From Nematopogon swammerdamellus (Eukaryota; Arthropoda; Insecta; Lepidoptera; Adelidae): a stretch of DNA of 64,000 nt. The notes under the pieces were generated by a model. The model made no database searches. It saw nothing but the letters and a program-made list of their open reading frames with translations, and was not told the origin of the DNA. The position numbers and the translations under genes were made by a program. Within the stretch, counting starts at the first letter, position 1. Every line of letters begins with the position of its first letter. Positions 33,401 to 43,664 of this stretch are shown here, piece after piece. The stretch covers positions 6,313,754 to 6,377,753 of the forward strand of contig OX336343.1 of assembly GCA_946902875.1 (NCBI GenBank), in the 5' to 3' direction.

Positions 33401-36400
33401 GCCAAGATATTCGGTGTCGTCCAGGTGTTCTTTTGCCTTGGATCTTTTTTTTATCGAAACTACACGCTTTTCTACATCACCTACAACATTCGTGATGTCA
33501 GTCCATAACATCGGGTGAACTAAGTGCCATTTCAGGGCTTCTCTTCAATTCGTGTCGGCTACACTTAACTGGACGGAAAATACGAACTATTTACGTAGCC
33601 GTTTCGACCGACGTTTCATTCAATGCGGTGGTATCAACCCGGGCGGGATAATCCTTACCACCTAGTAAGGTAAGAAGGGAAGGGACCTACAGTTTTACGT
33701 GGAATCCGAACCACGGTCAGCCTCCAACGGTCGAGCGGTCACCCATCCAAGTACCTACTGACCGCGACGCTCAGGGTTGCTTAACAACAGTCGACCGACC
33801 GCACCACTGATTACTGGTGGATCTTCTCCTATAACCTGCAGCATTGGATATTTGTCGCTACGCAATGCGGGACCGAAATATTCAAGTAAAATTTTTCTGA
33901 TGGTATTATTGTTCTTGTATTGCAGTTATTATTATTTTAGGTCCGTCTATTTATGAGTAGACCGTGAAAGAGCTTGCACTTTGAAAATTGTTTATTATAA
34001 TATTTTATTAATATTTACAATTTCACATACGCCCATATGCTGTTAACATTAAAACGATGTAAGTCTTTACATGCTGTAACTGTCCGCAACTGCCGGCCTT
34101 GCGTGTGCGACCCCATTCTTTCTTCCATACTTGTAGCACGGTCATTGTGACTCAATGTACTGCTTCCATCAAGGTTGGCTCGGCTTTACCTTATTCCGAA
34201 TTACTGGACGAGACCGGTTTTATTAAAATTCACGATCGTGTGATTTTTGCACACCTGGAGATCTCATTCGCGAAAAAAAAGTCGTTTTGCTATTTTTATA
34301 CTTTGACGTCTTAAGGATTTATTAGGCAGATGATGTGAAGATGACAACACTCTTTTATATAGCAACATTATATAATAACATGCCATGTATAGCATATATA
34401 TTACGTAGGTACTGCTACTATTATATTACTAAATATTGCTAAGAAATGTTGAATGATGAAAAAACATTAAAGATTTCTTCATTTTCATTTTTTCGTCAAG
34501 TAACCTAGATTCCAAATTAGTTTTTGTTTGTTTCCAAGCCAATTCTTACATTTCCGCAAATCCTTTTAATAATTTCTTTTTTTACTTTCACATACGTACC
34601 TATGTGAACGTCTTTATCGTTTGTGCGTTCAGCATTAATTTTGATATTTTACCTTCAAAACTATGATTTAATTGAACAGTAGATTCTTGTTTAATAATAC
34701 CTAAGTAATAAATAACTCATTGTCATACATCATGGACATGTCTGAACTGAACATTGTCTACCTTTATCTGCCTACATTTGCTATTTTGGACCTAATTGTT
34801 CAGCAAGATCAGTTTCAATAGAAACGACTCTAGTTTCCTCATTTACTCGAGGCTTATTGACAGGCGCTAATAGATCTGCAACTCGCATGGCATGCGCGTG
34901 CGCTGCTAATCAGCTCGGTATGCGTGCCGTGTGGCGATGGAGCTTTTGTGTGTACGTGTGTGGCCAAGTTGTATGCACAAGCTGCAGAGAACGGAATAAT
35001 TATAAGTGGAATGGGCAAACCTATTTGAGAAAACGGAGACCTTGTAATTTTATCGTTTTCGCTTCTTTATTTACGTACATCAAAACATCATCGTGTATGT
35101 CGAAAGATAGTTCAATTAGGATAATATACCTAATGAAATCATCACATCCATTTACGGCTCCGGTTTTGACGTCGTGTCCTAACTCCTAACCTAATGTCTT
35201 AACCAAAACTGTATTTTTTGGTATATTTGTATTTTAGTAGGTACTTCTGTTATAATAATATGTAAACTTCTTTCCGCCACTCACCTAGCAGTTTTCATAG
35301 CCCAAAGGGGGTATGCCAAATATCGGCCCCCCTCAAGGGTTTTTTCACTTTGAAACTCTATTGCTGCCACAATTACGGTCTTAAAAATATCGTTGATGCA
35401 GTTTTGGGTAGCTTCATTAATCTTTTTTTCGAAAATAGAACTTAGTTTTACGTAGTTTTTTGGGAAAAAAATTGGCAAGCATTTTAATGCATGAAGGGCG
35501 AAAAACCCTAATTCCGGCCGTCTGTGCCCTAATATCAGCCGGATTTTTGCCTAATTGCGGCCGGGTACAGGAGGTTACAAAATAAAACCACAATGATTGT
35601 GGATGGAAAGAGACACAGGCTGGCTCAGCTTGACAGATAATTTCACATTTCTGATAAAACTACCGAACGGTTCGATGTTCTGTGATGAAGACGGGCAGAC
35701 TGGCTGCACGAACAAGGCGAATCATTACGTCATACGAACAACGTGCTGTTTGTTAGTTGACATTGAATCATAGTTATTTATGGGCGCAAAACCGTTTCAT
35801 ACTGTCCATCATGGGATTCACATTACATCAGATCCTTTGAACGTAAGCTTGAAGTATCAATACAAATATTAAATCTGTAAGGGTGATCAGATCATGGAGT
35901 AAGTTACTTTGTATTATGAGATATTGGCGTTTGTAGACTCTATTGTATGATACTAAAACTAAAGACGATGTTTAGAAATATTTTCTGTATGTATGTATGT
36001 TCCTCCATAACTCTTAAACCGATCATCTGAATTCGATGAAACTTAGTACAAGCACATTCAACTATGCATGACACAGGTTAGGGGGCTGACATCACGGATG
36101 TTGTAGGTGATGTAGCCAACCGTGTTAGTTTTCATAAAAAAATGTATGCTAAGTCGATGGTGAGAAGTCAAAAAAACATCTTTCCAAGTCCTTTCCACCA
36201 AGGAAATGAAGAGCGAGCGAGCGAGTGCGTGTTCAAATTGTATTGTGTTTGATGCCAAAATGACAAATGTTTTGGTCCTGCTATGAACATCTGTCTCCCC
36301 CATTTCGGCGTGGGTTGTGGGTCGCAACTTGCAAGGCAGGTGCGCGCGCGCCGCGCCCCGTGTCAGCCGCGTCCTAATTCCTTTCAAAATATTTTACAAA

Positions 36401-39400
36401 AGAAATCAACTTCCTCCGTATTAAAATATTCTCGCTTGGAATACTGATGAGTCTACATTGCTTCACGCATGCGTCAGTGCGTTTGGCCAGATATCGTTTT
36501 TGTTAGTCTAAAATATTTTTGAAAATTAATAATTTAATAGCTACAAACTGTTGGTGACTACTAATGAAATGATACACAATATAGTAATACAACATAAACA
36601 CTATTGAATACAAGATCATTAAATATTCCATAGATTAAGTAACATATTATTTGTATTTTTACTATTACTATTTATCATTGATTTTATAACCCTCTATTTA
36701 TCAATATATAGTTTTTGTAGCTAAGTAACATTATTTGTATTTTTACCCGACTGCGCGACGCAAAGGAGGGTAATGTGTTTATCAGCCTACGTATGTATGT
36801 ATGTATGTATGTATGTATGTATGTATGTATGTATGTATGTATGTTTGTTCCTTTGTGGCACTCTAGAGATCAAACGCGTGGGCCGATTTTGATGATTCTT
36901 ACGTCAATCGATTTGTCTTAATCTTGCGAGTGTCACTAAAGACATGACAGTAATCAAAATTCAATACGGTGACAACTAGATGCCATATTGTGAAAAAGAA
37001 AAAAATTAAAGTTGACTAACTATGTTAAGTGGGGTATCGTTGAATAGGTATTTGAAAATCATCTTTAGGTTTCTCTTACCATTATTCATTTGGAATGACC
37101 ATTTAGGATCTATAACGATTTAAAGTTGGTTAGCATCCATTCTCACTTAACTTATAATAGAGCTGTGATAAAGTTCTTATTATACAGTGTGTTCGGCACA
37201 TCGACCGACAATTTTTTTTGTAGGTAGGTGGGGTCATTTGCAACGTTTTGACTAATTATACCTTTTGTCAGGTGTCAGGTGGTATCGAGATACGATTTTT
37301 TTTTTCTTTTTTTTTGAAAATTACCAAAATTGTCGTTCTATTCTGATCTCTGTCCCTAATTTTGACCACATAGTGAATTATTTGTATGACATGTGGTATA
37401 CCGTCGGAAAGGGCGTAAACTAGCAAACTATTTAAAAGATAACAAAGCTCTTAATTGCTGTCAGTTTGTTTTTTAATGAATTAATAAATTAAAATTCTGT
37501 CATATTTTTACTCGTTCTCGGGACTTTGGGAGGTCATAAGCCCTTTCCATGGTATTAACTTCATCAAAAGATATTTTTTCTAGAAAAAGGATACATTGTA
37601 AAATGCAATAAATTTTATTTCGTGCTGATACAACCATAAAAAAAGTTACAAAGAGCTTGTAGGTTCAAAGCTGGGATTTTGGTAATTTTCAAAAATAAAG
37701 AAAAAAAAATCGTATCTCGATACCACGTGACACCTGATAAAGGTATCATGGGTCAAAACATTGCAAATGACCCCACTTACCTACAAAAAAAATTTGTCGG
37801 CCGATGTGCCGAACTCCCTGAATAATCGGTGAAAAATAATTTTCATAATATAATTCTCAAAATCGAATGACAAAGCCAGAATTTTACTGCTTTGAAAGAA
37901 CGACAATAATATGTACAATCTCAAAAATTTATTCATCTATAGCTATAGTATGGTGTTTCAAACACTCCTACCTAGGTATTATACACTCGGAGATTAACGG
38001 TTCTAGTGGGTCACTATTTTTGCGTTACATCTTTCACATTCAAATTCCAGCGACGACCGCGCATTATGTGCGTGCAAGACATGTCATATGATTCCATGTC
38101 AAAACAATCCCACCAAAAACATAAATATAGTAAAAAGATGCCAAGTCTCGCACGCAACCTTTCCACCGTAAAAAGTTGTAAGATCCCATGCAGAGCCAAG
38201 TCTTTTCATATCATTGAAGCCCGAATTCAACAATCTTGCCATAAATTTATATTTTCTACTTAATAATAATCAATATTTAGTTACTCCTCTTATATTTAAC
38301 ATCTTCATTTCTATAAATAAAAAACACCTTGACTTGGCAATCGGACAGCACAAACAGATCGCTTCGTAAAGATTCCTTTTCAGTTTACAACAAACTGGTA
38401 TTAGGTTCGTTCATATTATTGTTATAATATTTTAGCTGTCCGTTTGCGGTATGCTGGAAGGTCAAGGTATGCTGGAAGTACCTTAGATTTTTGATAATCG
38501 TTGAGTGAGTGAGTCACTAAAAACCGGAACTTTGACTGGTGATATCTCGCAAACTATAAAAGGTACAAACTTATAATTTGGGCGTATAGCTAGGTTTGGT
38601 AAGTACTCTTGATAACTAAAACTTCAGGTGTTTATCTCTATCCACAACAAAGATACAGGGAGGCAAAAGTACCCTGAGTTGCTTCGAGAAAAGGATGGTA
38701 CGGCCGTGTTTGCTCGACTTGGCGGGGGCACTGCCGTGCCCCCAGATGTCCATGGAGTAGGTGTCAGAATCGAACCATCGACGACAGGCTTCGATGCACT
38801 TCGTGGACAGGGCAGTATAGAACGAAAAATTTTGCCATTGATATTGTGCTGGGGTGTTACTGTACATAAGTTGCAAGGACTGTTACTGTACATAATTCAG
38901 TGCGGTGGTATCAACCCGCCCGGGTTGATACCACCGCACTGAATGAAACGTCGGTCGAAACGGCTATGTAAATTAGTAGGTATGTGTTTTCCGACCAGTT
39001 CTGTGTAGCCGGCACGATCAAAGGGGGAAGCACTGACATGGCACCTAGTTCACCCGGTGTTATGGGCTGACATCACGGACGCTGTAGGTGATATAGCCAA
39101 CCGAGTCAGTTTCCATAAAAAAAAAAAGAACTACTTTGGACCGAGCTGTGGTTGATTTAAGTTAATGTAGCCTTGAGCCGGGTTAGGTCTCTAGATGGAT
39201 TATTAATCAGTAGACCACCGCAAGCTACTTAATTATCCCCACGATATTAACTCCCTCAATGTAAGGACAAGATTGCGAAATTTACCGTCATAATCCTAAC
39301 TAAAAAGTGTAAAATAAAAAAAGTTTATTTAAAAAATAAAAAAACCCGACTGCGTAAAAAATTAACTTTAAATAAAAACTGAAAAGAAACCCATTATAAT

Positions 39401-42400
39401 TTTCCCAATAATTTTCCCAATAATGGGTCCCGACTGTTAAAGTCGCTATGTTCCGCATTTAGAGTTTATTATTTGTTTTATATGTGTGTATCGATCATGA
39501 AACTATTTCAATGGTGTAGTTATTCAATATTACTTAACAGAGTTCTAGACTACTGGACTTGTTTTTTTTTTTTTCAGTTTTTATTTAAAGTTAATTTTTT
39601 ACGCAGTCGGGTTTTTTTATTTTTTAAATAAACTTTTTACTATTTATCATTGATTTTATAACCCTATATTTATCGATATATCATTTTTTGTAGTTACAAC
39701 GACTGAGGTATTTCTAGGTATCTAATATCCATGTATGTATGTGACTCAGATCCCCGATGCTCATGTATTGAATCATTCAGTGGCATGCATGACTTCATTT
39801 GACGCCATTGATCTTGTTTCGATCCCATTCTTAGGGTTCCGTAGTCAGCGATGATGGTTACCGATTATAAAATCGGCCAGGTGTCTGTATATCTATCTGT
39901 CTGTCATAGGCTGTAGCTCCTAAACAGCTTGAGCGATCTTCATTAAAATCAGCATTAATTAAAATACGGGCTGCAAAAATGTAGTTAAAATAAAAATATG
40001 TGTCTCAAACTGTTATCGAGAAAATTGAATTCTTCTGAGCGCAGAAGCTCCTCCATTAGTTTCTTATCATCCATTCTGCCAACTTGACCGAACCACCGAA
40101 GCATTCCTTTCTCAATCCTTGTCACTATATCTTCTTTCAGACCACAACGCTCTCGCACTACACTATTTCTCAATATATCATTCATTGTAACTAAAGATGT
40201 GGAAATTCGTAATTCGTAAATGTACACCTCAAGGCGCGAATTTCCACATCTTTATTTCGGCGGGTTTAACTCGAATAAATTGTCCCTTATAATTTAGATT
40301 TTGATATAGGCTGCCTCGATCCGATGACCAATAAGTATGACCAATCAACATTATCATCTTTTCTCAACCTCAAGGTAATACCCATCCGCTACGTGCTTCA
40401 AACGGAAAACTTCAGCCGGAAGGAAGTGATATGTCACGCATGCTTATGTAACGTCTCGACACGTTGCGTACGTCGTGACACGTGACACGGGCCGTTATTG
40501 TCGCGCAGTCACGCATAACTGATGCGCTGGCAATCGCAGGGTAATGAATGAAGTATGCCTATCGGTCATTTTGATGTTCCACGTCATGTAAGGTGTTGTG
40601 CCGATTCGCTATACATACAGAATCTGCGACTTGCATTCCACCAAGTTGTCGATTCGGTAAAATCAATGTTAAATGTGTGGACATATTTCACAGTCAAGTG
40701 AAAAATCAAAACGGCTAAATACTGCATTTAAATAAAACATATGAACTAAGTAGTTCTGAATTATTGTTAACTCAATCCGAAACACCTTGCGAAATTATAT
40801 TTTAACAGAATAGTTAAATAGGCTTCAAGCATATTCCAAAGAAGTCAATTCCAGGCAGATACCAAAGACTAATACATACTGATCTCAAATTTTCCTACAA
40901 ATACTCACTAGTTATAAAATGTATGCAATGTATTATTGTAGGTATAGATGTTCGCTTATATCAAATTCGAGAACGGCAAACTTATTTGGATATTTGTCAT
41001 TTTGCGTATTCCTGATGCTTTTTCATTGATCATTATGCGTATTGGTCAATGTGCGTCTAAACCTTGTTTTGTTTCACCATGCAATCTGAAATATCTCCTG
41101 ATTATAGGGCATTTATTACTACGCTATCATTAATGCGAGCTGAGCCGATGGCTGATACGCGATACATTTAAACCGAATTCCATAATTAAAGTAAAAAAAG
41201 TCTAAACATTTACCTATGTATTTGCACTTAATTTGAAATTTATAAATTACGAACTAGGTAGTTACATATTCTAAAGTTTTTTTTTTCTAGGAGCCTAGCC
41301 GTTTCGTAAGCACTCGTTTAAATTCGTTTACCCTTTCGTGACTCTGATATGTCTTGGCAGTTTATTCAGGACATTGGCCCCTTTGATACTTTGAGGTCTT
41401 GTGTGCAGTTCAGAGTTCAGCATTCTTGTATGCCTTGTCTCATATTCTTGACAGCAGTTATCAAATTCACAAGGGTTACGCCTGGGGAAGAGAGCAACCT
41501 TCGGAGTGAAAACATCGTACAGTGTTAATAAGCCTAGAGACTGAAAAATGGGTTTGCAGTGAGTCCCTACGCCGTCGTCGAATTCCACTAACATTCGATA
41601 CAATTTCTTTGCAGATCAACAGCAAGTACAGCGAGGAACTAGCGCAGGAGTGCCTGGAATGGATCAAGGAGATCACGGGTGAGCCTGCGGACGTGTCCGG
41701 CGATATGGACAACTTCTACGAGGTCCTCAAGGACGGCACTCTGCTTTGCAAGTGAGTAATTACCCTCATTGTTTTATTTGTATAATTCATCCATCGGTAG
41801 GTAACCTTACTCTTGGATACGTCGTACAGTCCAACAGTTCTAATTCGATGCGAAGAAGAACTGGCAAACATCGCAAGTCGTAATGTTCTCTTGATTTATT
41901 TTAACCCCCGGCGCAAAAGGAAGGGTGTTATAAGTATGACGCCTCCGTCTGTCGGTGTGTCTGTATGTGGCATCGTAGCTTCCACACGGATGGAATGGGA
42001 TGGATACGGTTTTTTGATTAAAAGGCCAGTTAACCGGGATAGTCCTTGATTATGTTTGATGAAGGTCAGGTCAGCCGATTCGAAGATCATCGACGCTCTT
42101 CCTAGTTGGTGAAGAGATCTATGCTGTAAAATGGAAATTTATTACAAACAGTTATTGCAAAACTAATGTATGTACTTGCAACCTTACTTACTTAACTTAA
42201 CCCAACCTAACCTAACAAAATTATTACAAGTTCAAATTACGTCTCTTAAAAAGCTTGAAATAAAAGTTAAATTACAAGTTTAAAAAACCCCCGACCGACA
42301 CATCAAAAAGTAAATAATTAAAGTCATCGGGGGACCGCTAAGTAAAAAACATTTTTAATTAATCTTTATATTTTTCTTATTGAAAATAATAATTTTCAAT

Positions 42401-43519
42401 AAGAAAAATATAAAGAGTAAGACACAAGAGCATCGACACAAATATTAAATACTATCATTTCGAAATAAAAATGTTCTTCTAATATTCTTCCGATGAGAAG
42501 ACTAATTTACAAAACGTAAAAAAAATGCACTGAAAATTTCTGTAATATCTCCTTAAATCTGATTAATATGAAGAAATACTAGCGGACGAGAGAAAAAAAA
42601 ACGTTATTATGAATTAATTAAAAGGTTGATCACTTTTTCAAGCTTCATCAATTCGGCTACTATTAGACTTGTATTAGACTATTCAAGTTCTGAGTTTAGT
42701 ATCAAAAGACTGACGTGAAACGACAATCGCTTGCAGACTGGTGAACAGCATCCAAGCGGGTTCCATCAAGAAGGTGAACCAGTCGACAATGGCGTTCAAA
42801 TGCATGGAGAACATCAACGCCTTCCTGGAGGTGGCGAAGAATCTGGGCGTGCCCGCACAGGAGACCTTCCAGACCGTTGACCTCTGGGAGCGCCAGAACC
42901 TCAACTCCGTCGTCATCTGCTTGCAGTCACTCGGCAGAAAGGTGAGCTTTCAATTATTTAATCAGATGTCCAGGTTAATTCCAGGTAGAGGTTAAATCCA
43001 AGGGTAAGGCCGACCTACATATTCAGACTATTGTGTGGCCCGGTACTTGAATACAATATGCTCACTGCGACTCTTCCCGTGCACGCTGCACAAGGCGACT
43101 AAGGAATAAGGATAAGATCCCGTGCTAAATGGCGACATTCTAGCCACCTCTCACCTTGGAACGGTTCTTTCATAGTTATGCATTTGGTAACTACTGTTTG
43201 ATAGTTGTCTTGTCCTAATATTTTGCTAAATGTGGCTAGGCTAATAATTATATTTGCAGGCTCCGGGGTGTATTGGCCCAATTGTCAAAATATCTATATC
43301 TGTATCCATTGGTCGCCGATCACTCACATATTTCCTCTTCTGTGCCAGGCGGGTAACTTCGGCAAGCCATCCATCGGCCCCAAGGAGGCGGAGAAGAACG
43401 TTCGCAACTTCTCCGACGAGCAGCTGCGCGCCGGCCAGGGCGTCATCTCCCTGCAGTACGGCAGCAACAAGGGGGCCACGCAGAGCGGCATCAACTTCGG
43501 CAACACCCGGCACATGTAG
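22891..43519 (+). CDS. Mp20: Muscle protein 20-like (calponin/transgelin family)
   Basis: Actin-associated muscle protein of the calponin/transgelin family. Coding exons are 22891-22944, 41615-41751, 42737-42941 and 43349-43519; all introns are GT-AG and phases agree (0, 2, 0), giving 188 residues, close to the ~184-188 usual for insect Mp20. Residues 19-132 form a single calponin-homology domain (YSEELAQECLEWIKEITGE, FYEVLKDGTLLCKLVNSI, MAFKCMENINAFL, DLWERQNLNSVVICLQSLGR). Residues 165-188 form one calponin-like repeat (ISLQYGSNKGATQSG). In Drosophila the homologue is expressed in synchronous muscles and is thought to bind actin in the cytoplasm. Intron 1 is 18.7 kb, loaded with SINEs, MITEs and LINE fragments. 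Exons are GC-rich against AT-rich introns. Identity is firm; the paralogue assignment is less so. Confidence 0.93.
22945..24138. other. 5' part of Mp20 intron 1
   Basis: No repeat family or exon recognised; enhancers could lie here but nothing specific is visible. Confidence 0.4.
24140..24572. mobile_element. Tc1/mariner-type MITE
   Basis: TA, then CAGGGTGTTTCAG (from 24142), to CTGAAACACCCTG (ending 24570), then TA. The inverted ends extend imperfectly to about 30 bp. The TA flanks match a Tc1/mariner target duplication. No transposase. Confidence 0.75.
25328..25690 (-). pseudogene. Non-LTR retrotransposon C-terminal remnant
   Basis: Minus frame: MPHDENLVKAEKDKMFKYIY, MWPVDSTIVVPIVVSAHGLI, then KAVLLNTARIVRRFLSL to the end. 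The arrangement (Kxxxxxxx-Y-x-L, W-x-V-x-S-x-x-VVPIVVSAxGxI, QKAVLLxTARIVRRFL) is a tail seen in pol proteins of some LINEs, perhaps R2-like; the clade is not certain. Only the last ~90 residues remain. Confidence 0.55.
25700..28940. other. Mp20 intron 1, no feature recognised
   Basis: About 3.2 kb of AT-rich intron. Short frames have no motif and no splice-bounded coding segment stands out. Confidence 0.45.
29050..29836 (-). mobile_element. hAT-type MITE, interrupted by a LINE
   Basis: Ends CAGCCGTTCCCAA and TTGGGATCCGCTG; flanked by TCCTAGTT (29042-29049) and CCCTAGTT (29837-29844), a hAT-like 8-bp duplication with one change. The interior (CGTACCCCTAGGGGTACGCG near the right end) matches the uninterrupted copy at 45103-45407 in opposite orientation. 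Excluding the LINE insert it is about 314 bp. Confidence 0.8.
29206..29672 (+). mobile_element. 5'-truncated LINE fragment with poly-A tail
   Basis: Inserted in the hAT MITE: ATATTC occurs at 29200-29205 and again at 29673-29678, and an A-run precedes the second copy. The frame 29355-29579 encodes HPFVVDIGLLRTHRFSKSFL, CRTARVWNCLPASVFP and FNLGVFKRRIN, the C-terminal tail of a Jockey-group reverse transcriptase, related to but distinct from the element at 51140. A second member of this type is at 62340-62891. Confidence 0.8.
29966..30456. mobile_element. AACCCCCGAC-ended MITE with internal fold-back
   Basis: Starts AACCCCCGACCCTTAAAAAG and ends TTTGTCGGGGGTT. Positions 29965-30037 are mirrored at 30073-30148 (TTTACTTAGCGGTC, GACTCCTTTAATTAAGTAAA, AAGGGTCGGGGGT). 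A (CA)n run sits at 30361-30410 and GGGAGCTACGATGCCACAGA precedes it. Related sequence lies at 41902-42300. Confidence 0.75.
31285..31662 (-). other. Unrecognised 125-codon open frame
   Basis: Minus frame starting MLRPSVSIVFCSILYEG, with ESGHRVYTKYVYDVSVEVV in the middle. It has reasonable amino-acid variety and no low complexity, but no domain, splice or promoter evidence. It might be a retroelement scrap in the Mp20 intron. A real gene is unlikely but not excluded. Confidence 0.2.
31768..31990 (-). mobile_element. 5S-type SINE, tail-less fragment
   Basis: Reverse strand of the body and part of the head: TTGAACTGGACAGAAAA, CGACCGACCTTCGTTCAG, GAAATCCGAACCACTGCC, GCCACCCATCCAAAGCCTGA. Confidence 0.65.
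32000..33430. other. Mp20 intron 1, little recognised
   Basis: A GATAGATAGA-type microsatellite at about 32274-32295; otherwise AT-rich without features. Confidence 0.4.
33443..33815 (-). mobile_element. 5S-type SINE, full length
   Basis: Reverse strand gives a head with GTTAAGCAACCCTGAGCG, GTACTTGGATGGGTGACCG (5S rRNA internal-promoter-like), then GTGGTTCGGATTCCACGTAA, the shared body with GGTGGTA, and the tail through GTGATGTAGA to an A-run (T-run on this strand at 33444-33453). Confidence 0.85.
33820..36070. other. Mp20 intron 1, no supported gene
   Basis: Includes a short open frame at 35281-35478 (minus; YVKLSSIFEKKINEATQNCI) of unknown origin and frames at 34099 and 34857 with no motif. 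Confidence 0.4.
36076..36142 (+). mobile_element. 5S-type SINE 3' tail fragment
   Basis: GGGGCTGACATCACGGATGT, AGGTGATGTAGCCAACCGTG, then TTTTCATAAAAAAA. Confidence 0.7.
36746..36912. mobile_element. ACCCGACTGCG-ended MITE with (TATG)n
   Basis: ACCCGACTGCGCGACGCAAA, GGAGGGTAATGTG, a (GTAT)n microsatellite at about 36790-36844 and then GGGCCGATTTTGATGATTCT. A frequent lepidopteran layout; the right end is not located. Confidence 0.5.
37189..37820. mobile_element. Element with ~135-bp terminal inverted repeats
   Basis: The left arm (GTGTGTTCGGCACATCGACC, GGTGGGGTCATTTGCAACG, GGTATCGAGATACGATT) is mirrored at 37676-37818 (AATCGTATCTCGATACCACG, GCAAATGACCCCACTTACC, GATGTGCCGAACTCC). The ~350-bp core has no coding frame. 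Long TIRs and no transposase suggest a non-autonomous DNA transposon. Confidence 0.8.
38625..38890 (+). pseudogene. Pif1-like helicase fragment
   Basis: Frame gives QKYPELLREKDGTAVFARL, VHGVGVRIEPSTTGFDALRG and ERKILPLILCWGVTVHKLQG. The last block is the motif V region of Pif1/Helitron helicases (LPLxLxWAxTVHKxQGxT), though it differs from the fragment at 17475. It is cut off where a SINE-derived palindrome begins at 38895. Confidence 0.65.
38895..38944. repeat. Perfect 24-bp-arm palindrome at SINE 5' edge
   Basis: ATTCAGTGCGGTGGTATCAA followed by CCCG, two bases, and the exact reverse. The arm is SINE sequence (the CCACCGCACTGAATGAAACG block), so the truncated SINE starts with an inverted copy of its own first bases. 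Confidence 0.9.
38921..39132 (+). mobile_element. 5S-type SINE, 5'-truncated
   Basis: Begins in the shared body (GATACCACCGCACTGAATGA), continues through CGAAACGGCTATGTAAATTA, GGCACCTAGTTCACCCGGTG to a long A-run. Confidence 0.85.
39328..39637. mobile_element. Fold-back MITE, ~63-bp arms
   Basis: The left arm with AAAAAAACCCGACTGCGTAA, AAAATTAACTTTAAATAAAAACTGA is mirrored at 39572-39637. The ~200-bp core holds a short direct repeat (ATAATTTTCCCA twice). The ACCCGACTGCG motif links it to 36746 and 21437. Confidence 0.85.
39834..39975 (+). repeat. AGGGTTCC-type MITE, truncated
   Basis: AGGGTTCCGTAGTCAGCGAT, then CTGTCTGTCATAGGCTGTAG; same family as 49914-50322. Confidence 0.55.
39985..40227 (-). 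pseudogene. LINE reverse-transcriptase C-terminal remnant
   Basis: Minus frame: NSVVRERCGLKEDIVTRIEK, GMLRWFGQVGRMDDKKLMEE. VRERCGxxxDVVTRxxxxMLRWFGHVERM is a stock C-terminal segment of moth LINE proteins. An 18-bp-arm inverted repeat (40192-40209, 40237-40254) marks its 5' edge. Confidence 0.65.
40255..41285. other. Mp20 intron 1, no feature recognised
   Basis: About 1 kb of AT-rich sequence; nothing supported. Confidence 0.4.
41290..41580 (-). pseudogene. LINE C-terminal remnant next to Mp20 exon 2
   Basis: Minus frame: KPIFQSLGLLTLYDVFTPKV, CQEYETRHTRMLN, LNKLPRHIRV. It parallels FKSFGILTVCSLYIYEVVVY and YKTRNSE in the LINE at 46.5-47.8 kb, so it belongs to the same group. It lies only tens of bases upstream of the exon 2 acceptor. 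Confidence 0.6.
41615..41751 (+). CDS. Mp20: Mp20-like exon 2
   Basis: Acceptor TTCTTTGCAG to 41614, donor GTGAGT at 41752. It encodes INSKYSEELAQECLEWIKE through DGTLLC, the first half of the calponin-homology domain, and ends in phase 2 within a lysine codon. Confidence 0.95.
41902..42300. mobile_element. AACCCCCGGC-type MITE sequence in Mp20 intron 2
   Basis: AACCCCCGGCGCAAAAGGAA, GGGTGTTATAAGTATGACG, a GTCTGTCGGTGTGTCTGT run and GGCATCGTAGCTTCC, like the family at 29966-30456. The right end near AAAAAACCCCCGACCGACAC is not a clean inverted copy, so two pieces may be joined. Confidence 0.55.
42364..42415. repeat. Perfect 24-bp-arm hairpin in Mp20 intron 2
   Basis: CTTTATATTTTTCTTATTGA extended to GAAAAT, four bases, then its exact reverse complement. 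Confidence 0.9.
42737..42941 (+). CDS. Mp20: Mp20-like exon 3
   Basis: Acceptor CGCTTGCAG to 42736, donor GTGAGC at 42942. It encodes LVNSIQAGSIKKVNQSTMAF, KCMENINAFLEVAKNLGVPA and DLWERQNLNSVVICLQSLGR, the second half of the CH domain; ends in phase 0. Confidence 0.95.
43349..43519 (+). CDS. Mp20: Mp20-like exon 4 (terminal)
   Basis: Acceptor CTCTTCTGTGCCAG to 43348. It encodes AGNFGKPSIGPKEAEKNVRN and the calponin-like repeat ISLQYGSNKGATQSGINFG, stop TAG at 43517. No AATAAA was found in the next ~600 bases, so the 3' end is undefined. Confidence 0.95.
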   Translation, partial: AGNFGKPSIGPKEAEKNVRNFSDEQLRAGQGVISLQYGSNKGATQSGINFGNTRHM

Positions 43520-43664
43520 ACTCACCTACACACCTCCTCCCCCGGCTATTTGTACATAATTTCGATGTGACTCCACAACAAGAGGCTAACCATTTCGGCT
43601 GAACACTCTGATTGGCCGATTTTACATTTCGAATTTCGAACTCTCTGCCAACAGCGAGCGGGCT

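Noticed and set aside
43241..43559. Three further open frames over Mp20 exon 4
   Set aside because: They are GC-rich exon shadows; only the frame with the calponin repeat is conserved.
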